A stretch of 24,770 nt of DNA from CAZKUN01 sp964555935 (GTDB lineage Bacteria; Armatimonadota; Zipacnadia; Zipacnadales; VGFC01). Below the pieces are notes generated by a model. That model made no database searches and had not been told where the DNA came from. It worked only from the letters and a program-made list of their open reading frames with translations. The DNA lies in the NCBI GenBank assembly GCA_964555935.1, contig CAZKUN010000133.1, positions 1 through 24,770 of the forward strand, in the 5' to 3' direction. Below are positions 23,875 to 24,770 of this stretch, one piece after another (within the stretch, counting starts at the first letter, position 1; each line of letters begins with the position of its first letter). The position numbers were made by a program, and so were the translations under genes.

Positions 23875-24770
23875 CTAACCCACCCCGTAGAACTGCGCCG
23901 GATTATCATGCAGCCACAGGTTGCAGATCTCCTTCGCGCCCTCGACGTCCAACTTCCCGCTCTCGATCCGATCCGTCAGCGCCTCGGCTATCGTCTCACG
24001 CGCCATGATGAGGTGTCCGTAGACGTTCTCCGGTGCCCAGATGTAATCGGCGCCGAAGCCGAAGACCTTGTTGACCGGCACCGCATCGAGCATCTCGCCG
24101 ATCGAGCGGCGAGTCATCTCCTGACTCACGGCATAGCACCAGCAGAGGTTCAGATAGGCGTTCGGGAAGCTCTTCGCCACGAAGATGCAGTCCCTCGCGA
24201 AGGGCATGCCGAGATGGTACAAGTCAAACCGCACCTTCGGGTAGCGCATTACGGTGGTGATGATGTTCTTCGGATCGACAGTGCGAAAGTCGCCCCACAC
24301 GCCGCAGTGCACCGCCACGGGCCAGTCCCATTCTTCGGCGCGGCGGAGCACGTAATCCAGCGCAACCGACATCAGCTCCGGCGTCGGCGGCGCGCCCTCA
24401 AGCCAACTCGCGAAGTCCGCGCGCCCCGCGGCTATGTTCGGCTCAGGCACTTCCATCGCCCGGGTCTTGAACCCGATGGCGCCTTGCTCTCGCGTGAACT
24501 CCAGGTATCTGCCGAGACACTCCAAGTAGGTGTCTAGATCCACGATCTCAGTCTCGTACTTCGCCGCCATCTCATCCAGGAACATCCGGTGGTCGAACGT
24601 CACGCACGCGGGGTTCGAGAACAGTGGCGAGAACATCTCGCCCGGGTCTTGGTCATTGCCCAAGCGCCCGTTCTGCACCAACATCGTCTTGATCTTGCAC
24701 TTGCCCCGGAACAGATCTGACCTCCCCCCATTAACGGTACCACTCACAGTCTCATGGATTCGTTGCCTTC
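23875..24770 (-). CDS. Amidohydrolase family 2 protein, N-terminus outside window
   Basis: The frame stays open to the window edge, so the 5' end is missing; the GTG at 24747 is not the true start by appearance. The visible 298 residues resemble the middle and C-terminus of a metal-dependent amidohydrolase-2 / uronate-isomerase-like TIM barrel. They contain VAVHCGVWGDF and FDLYHLGMPF (metal-ligand His region) and FGFGADYIWAPENVYGHL with the barrel Asp. The usual N-terminal H-x-H pair must lie beyond 24770. The substrate is unknown. It is followed by the purA promoter and leader, so it belongs to a separate transcription unit. Confidence 0.75.
   Translation of the reverse strand, partial: RQRIHETVSGTVNGGRSDLFRGKCKIKTMLVQNGRLGNDQDPGEMFSPLFSNPACVTFDHRMFLDEMAAKYETEIVDLDTYLECLGRYLEFTREQGAIGFKTRAMEVPEPNIAAGRADFASWLEGAPPTPELMSVALDYVLRRAEEWDWPVAVHCGVWGDFRTVDPKNIITTVMRYPKVRFDLYHLGMPFARDCIFVAKSFPNAYLNLCWCYAVSQEMTRRSIGEMLDAVPVNKVFGFGADYIWAPENVYGHLIMARETIAEALTDRIESGKLDVEGAKEICNLWLHDNPAQFYGVG

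Noticed and set aside
1..24770. CRISPR array, tRNA, rRNA, or complete insertion sequence
   Set aside because: No regularly spaced repeats, cloverleaf-like segments, rRNA-like sequence or transposase reading frame were seen by eye.

Overview
The window comes from a GC-rich, Gram-negative-type (diderm) bacterium. It encodes an apolipoprotein N-acyltransferase, a lipobox protein, a Tat-exported sulfatase and two very large Sec-exported carbohydrate-active-type proteins. Several genes use GTG or TTG starts behind strong GGAGG-type ribosome binding sites. The mix of DUF4091/GH123-like protein, URO-D paralogues, sugar-phosphate-isomerase-like protein, DUF3604/PHP protein and sulfatase is typical of uncultured polysaccharide degraders (Planctomycetota, Hydrogenedentota, Armatimonadota and similar). 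I cannot fix the phylum from sequence alone. A 10-N scaffold gap at 15364-15373 points to a draft or metagenome assembly.

Layout. (1) 92-7511: a secreted DUF4091/GH123-like protein (minus) is divergent from a URO-D protein plus a sugar-isomerase-like TIM barrel (plus). The TIM barrel converges, with overlapping stop codons, on a minus-strand pair made of a second URO-D protein and an unrecognised two-helix membrane protein. (2) 7512-7806: a divergent intergenic region carrying an AT-rich 93-bp element with 26-bp near-perfect inverted ends. (3) 7807-12034: an exported protein ending in a PHP/DUF3604 domain, then a Tat sulfatase, closed by a nested hairpin. (4) 12155-18050: a tight plus-strand run of Lrp/AsnC regulator, class I/II aminotransferase, lnt, (gap), class-I glutamine-amidotransferase-like C26 hydrolase, PHP phosphoesterase and an unknown lipoprotein. 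(5) 18057-24770, all minus: a DUF5684/zinc-ribbon protein apparently broken by a frameshift, a presenilin-like GxGD intramembrane protease, an MTA/SAH-type deaminase, purA, and an amidohydrolase cut by the window edge.

How it fits together. Regions 1 and 3 look like a scavenging toolkit: exported hydrolases outside, isomerase and corrinoid/URO-D-type enzymes inside. Region 4 mixes amino-acid metabolism, glutamine/glutamyl hydrolysis and lipoprotein maturation. In region 5, purA and the deaminase together suit purine and SAH/adenosine salvage.

Most worth a second look: the bacterial presenilin-like protease (19862-20794); the purA leader, where a TTGACA-N17-TAAACT promoter is followed by an intrinsic terminator only about 25 nt before the start codon; the inverted-repeat element at 7614-7706; the mutually exclusive RNA stems at 19781-19857; and the frame switch at about 18563.
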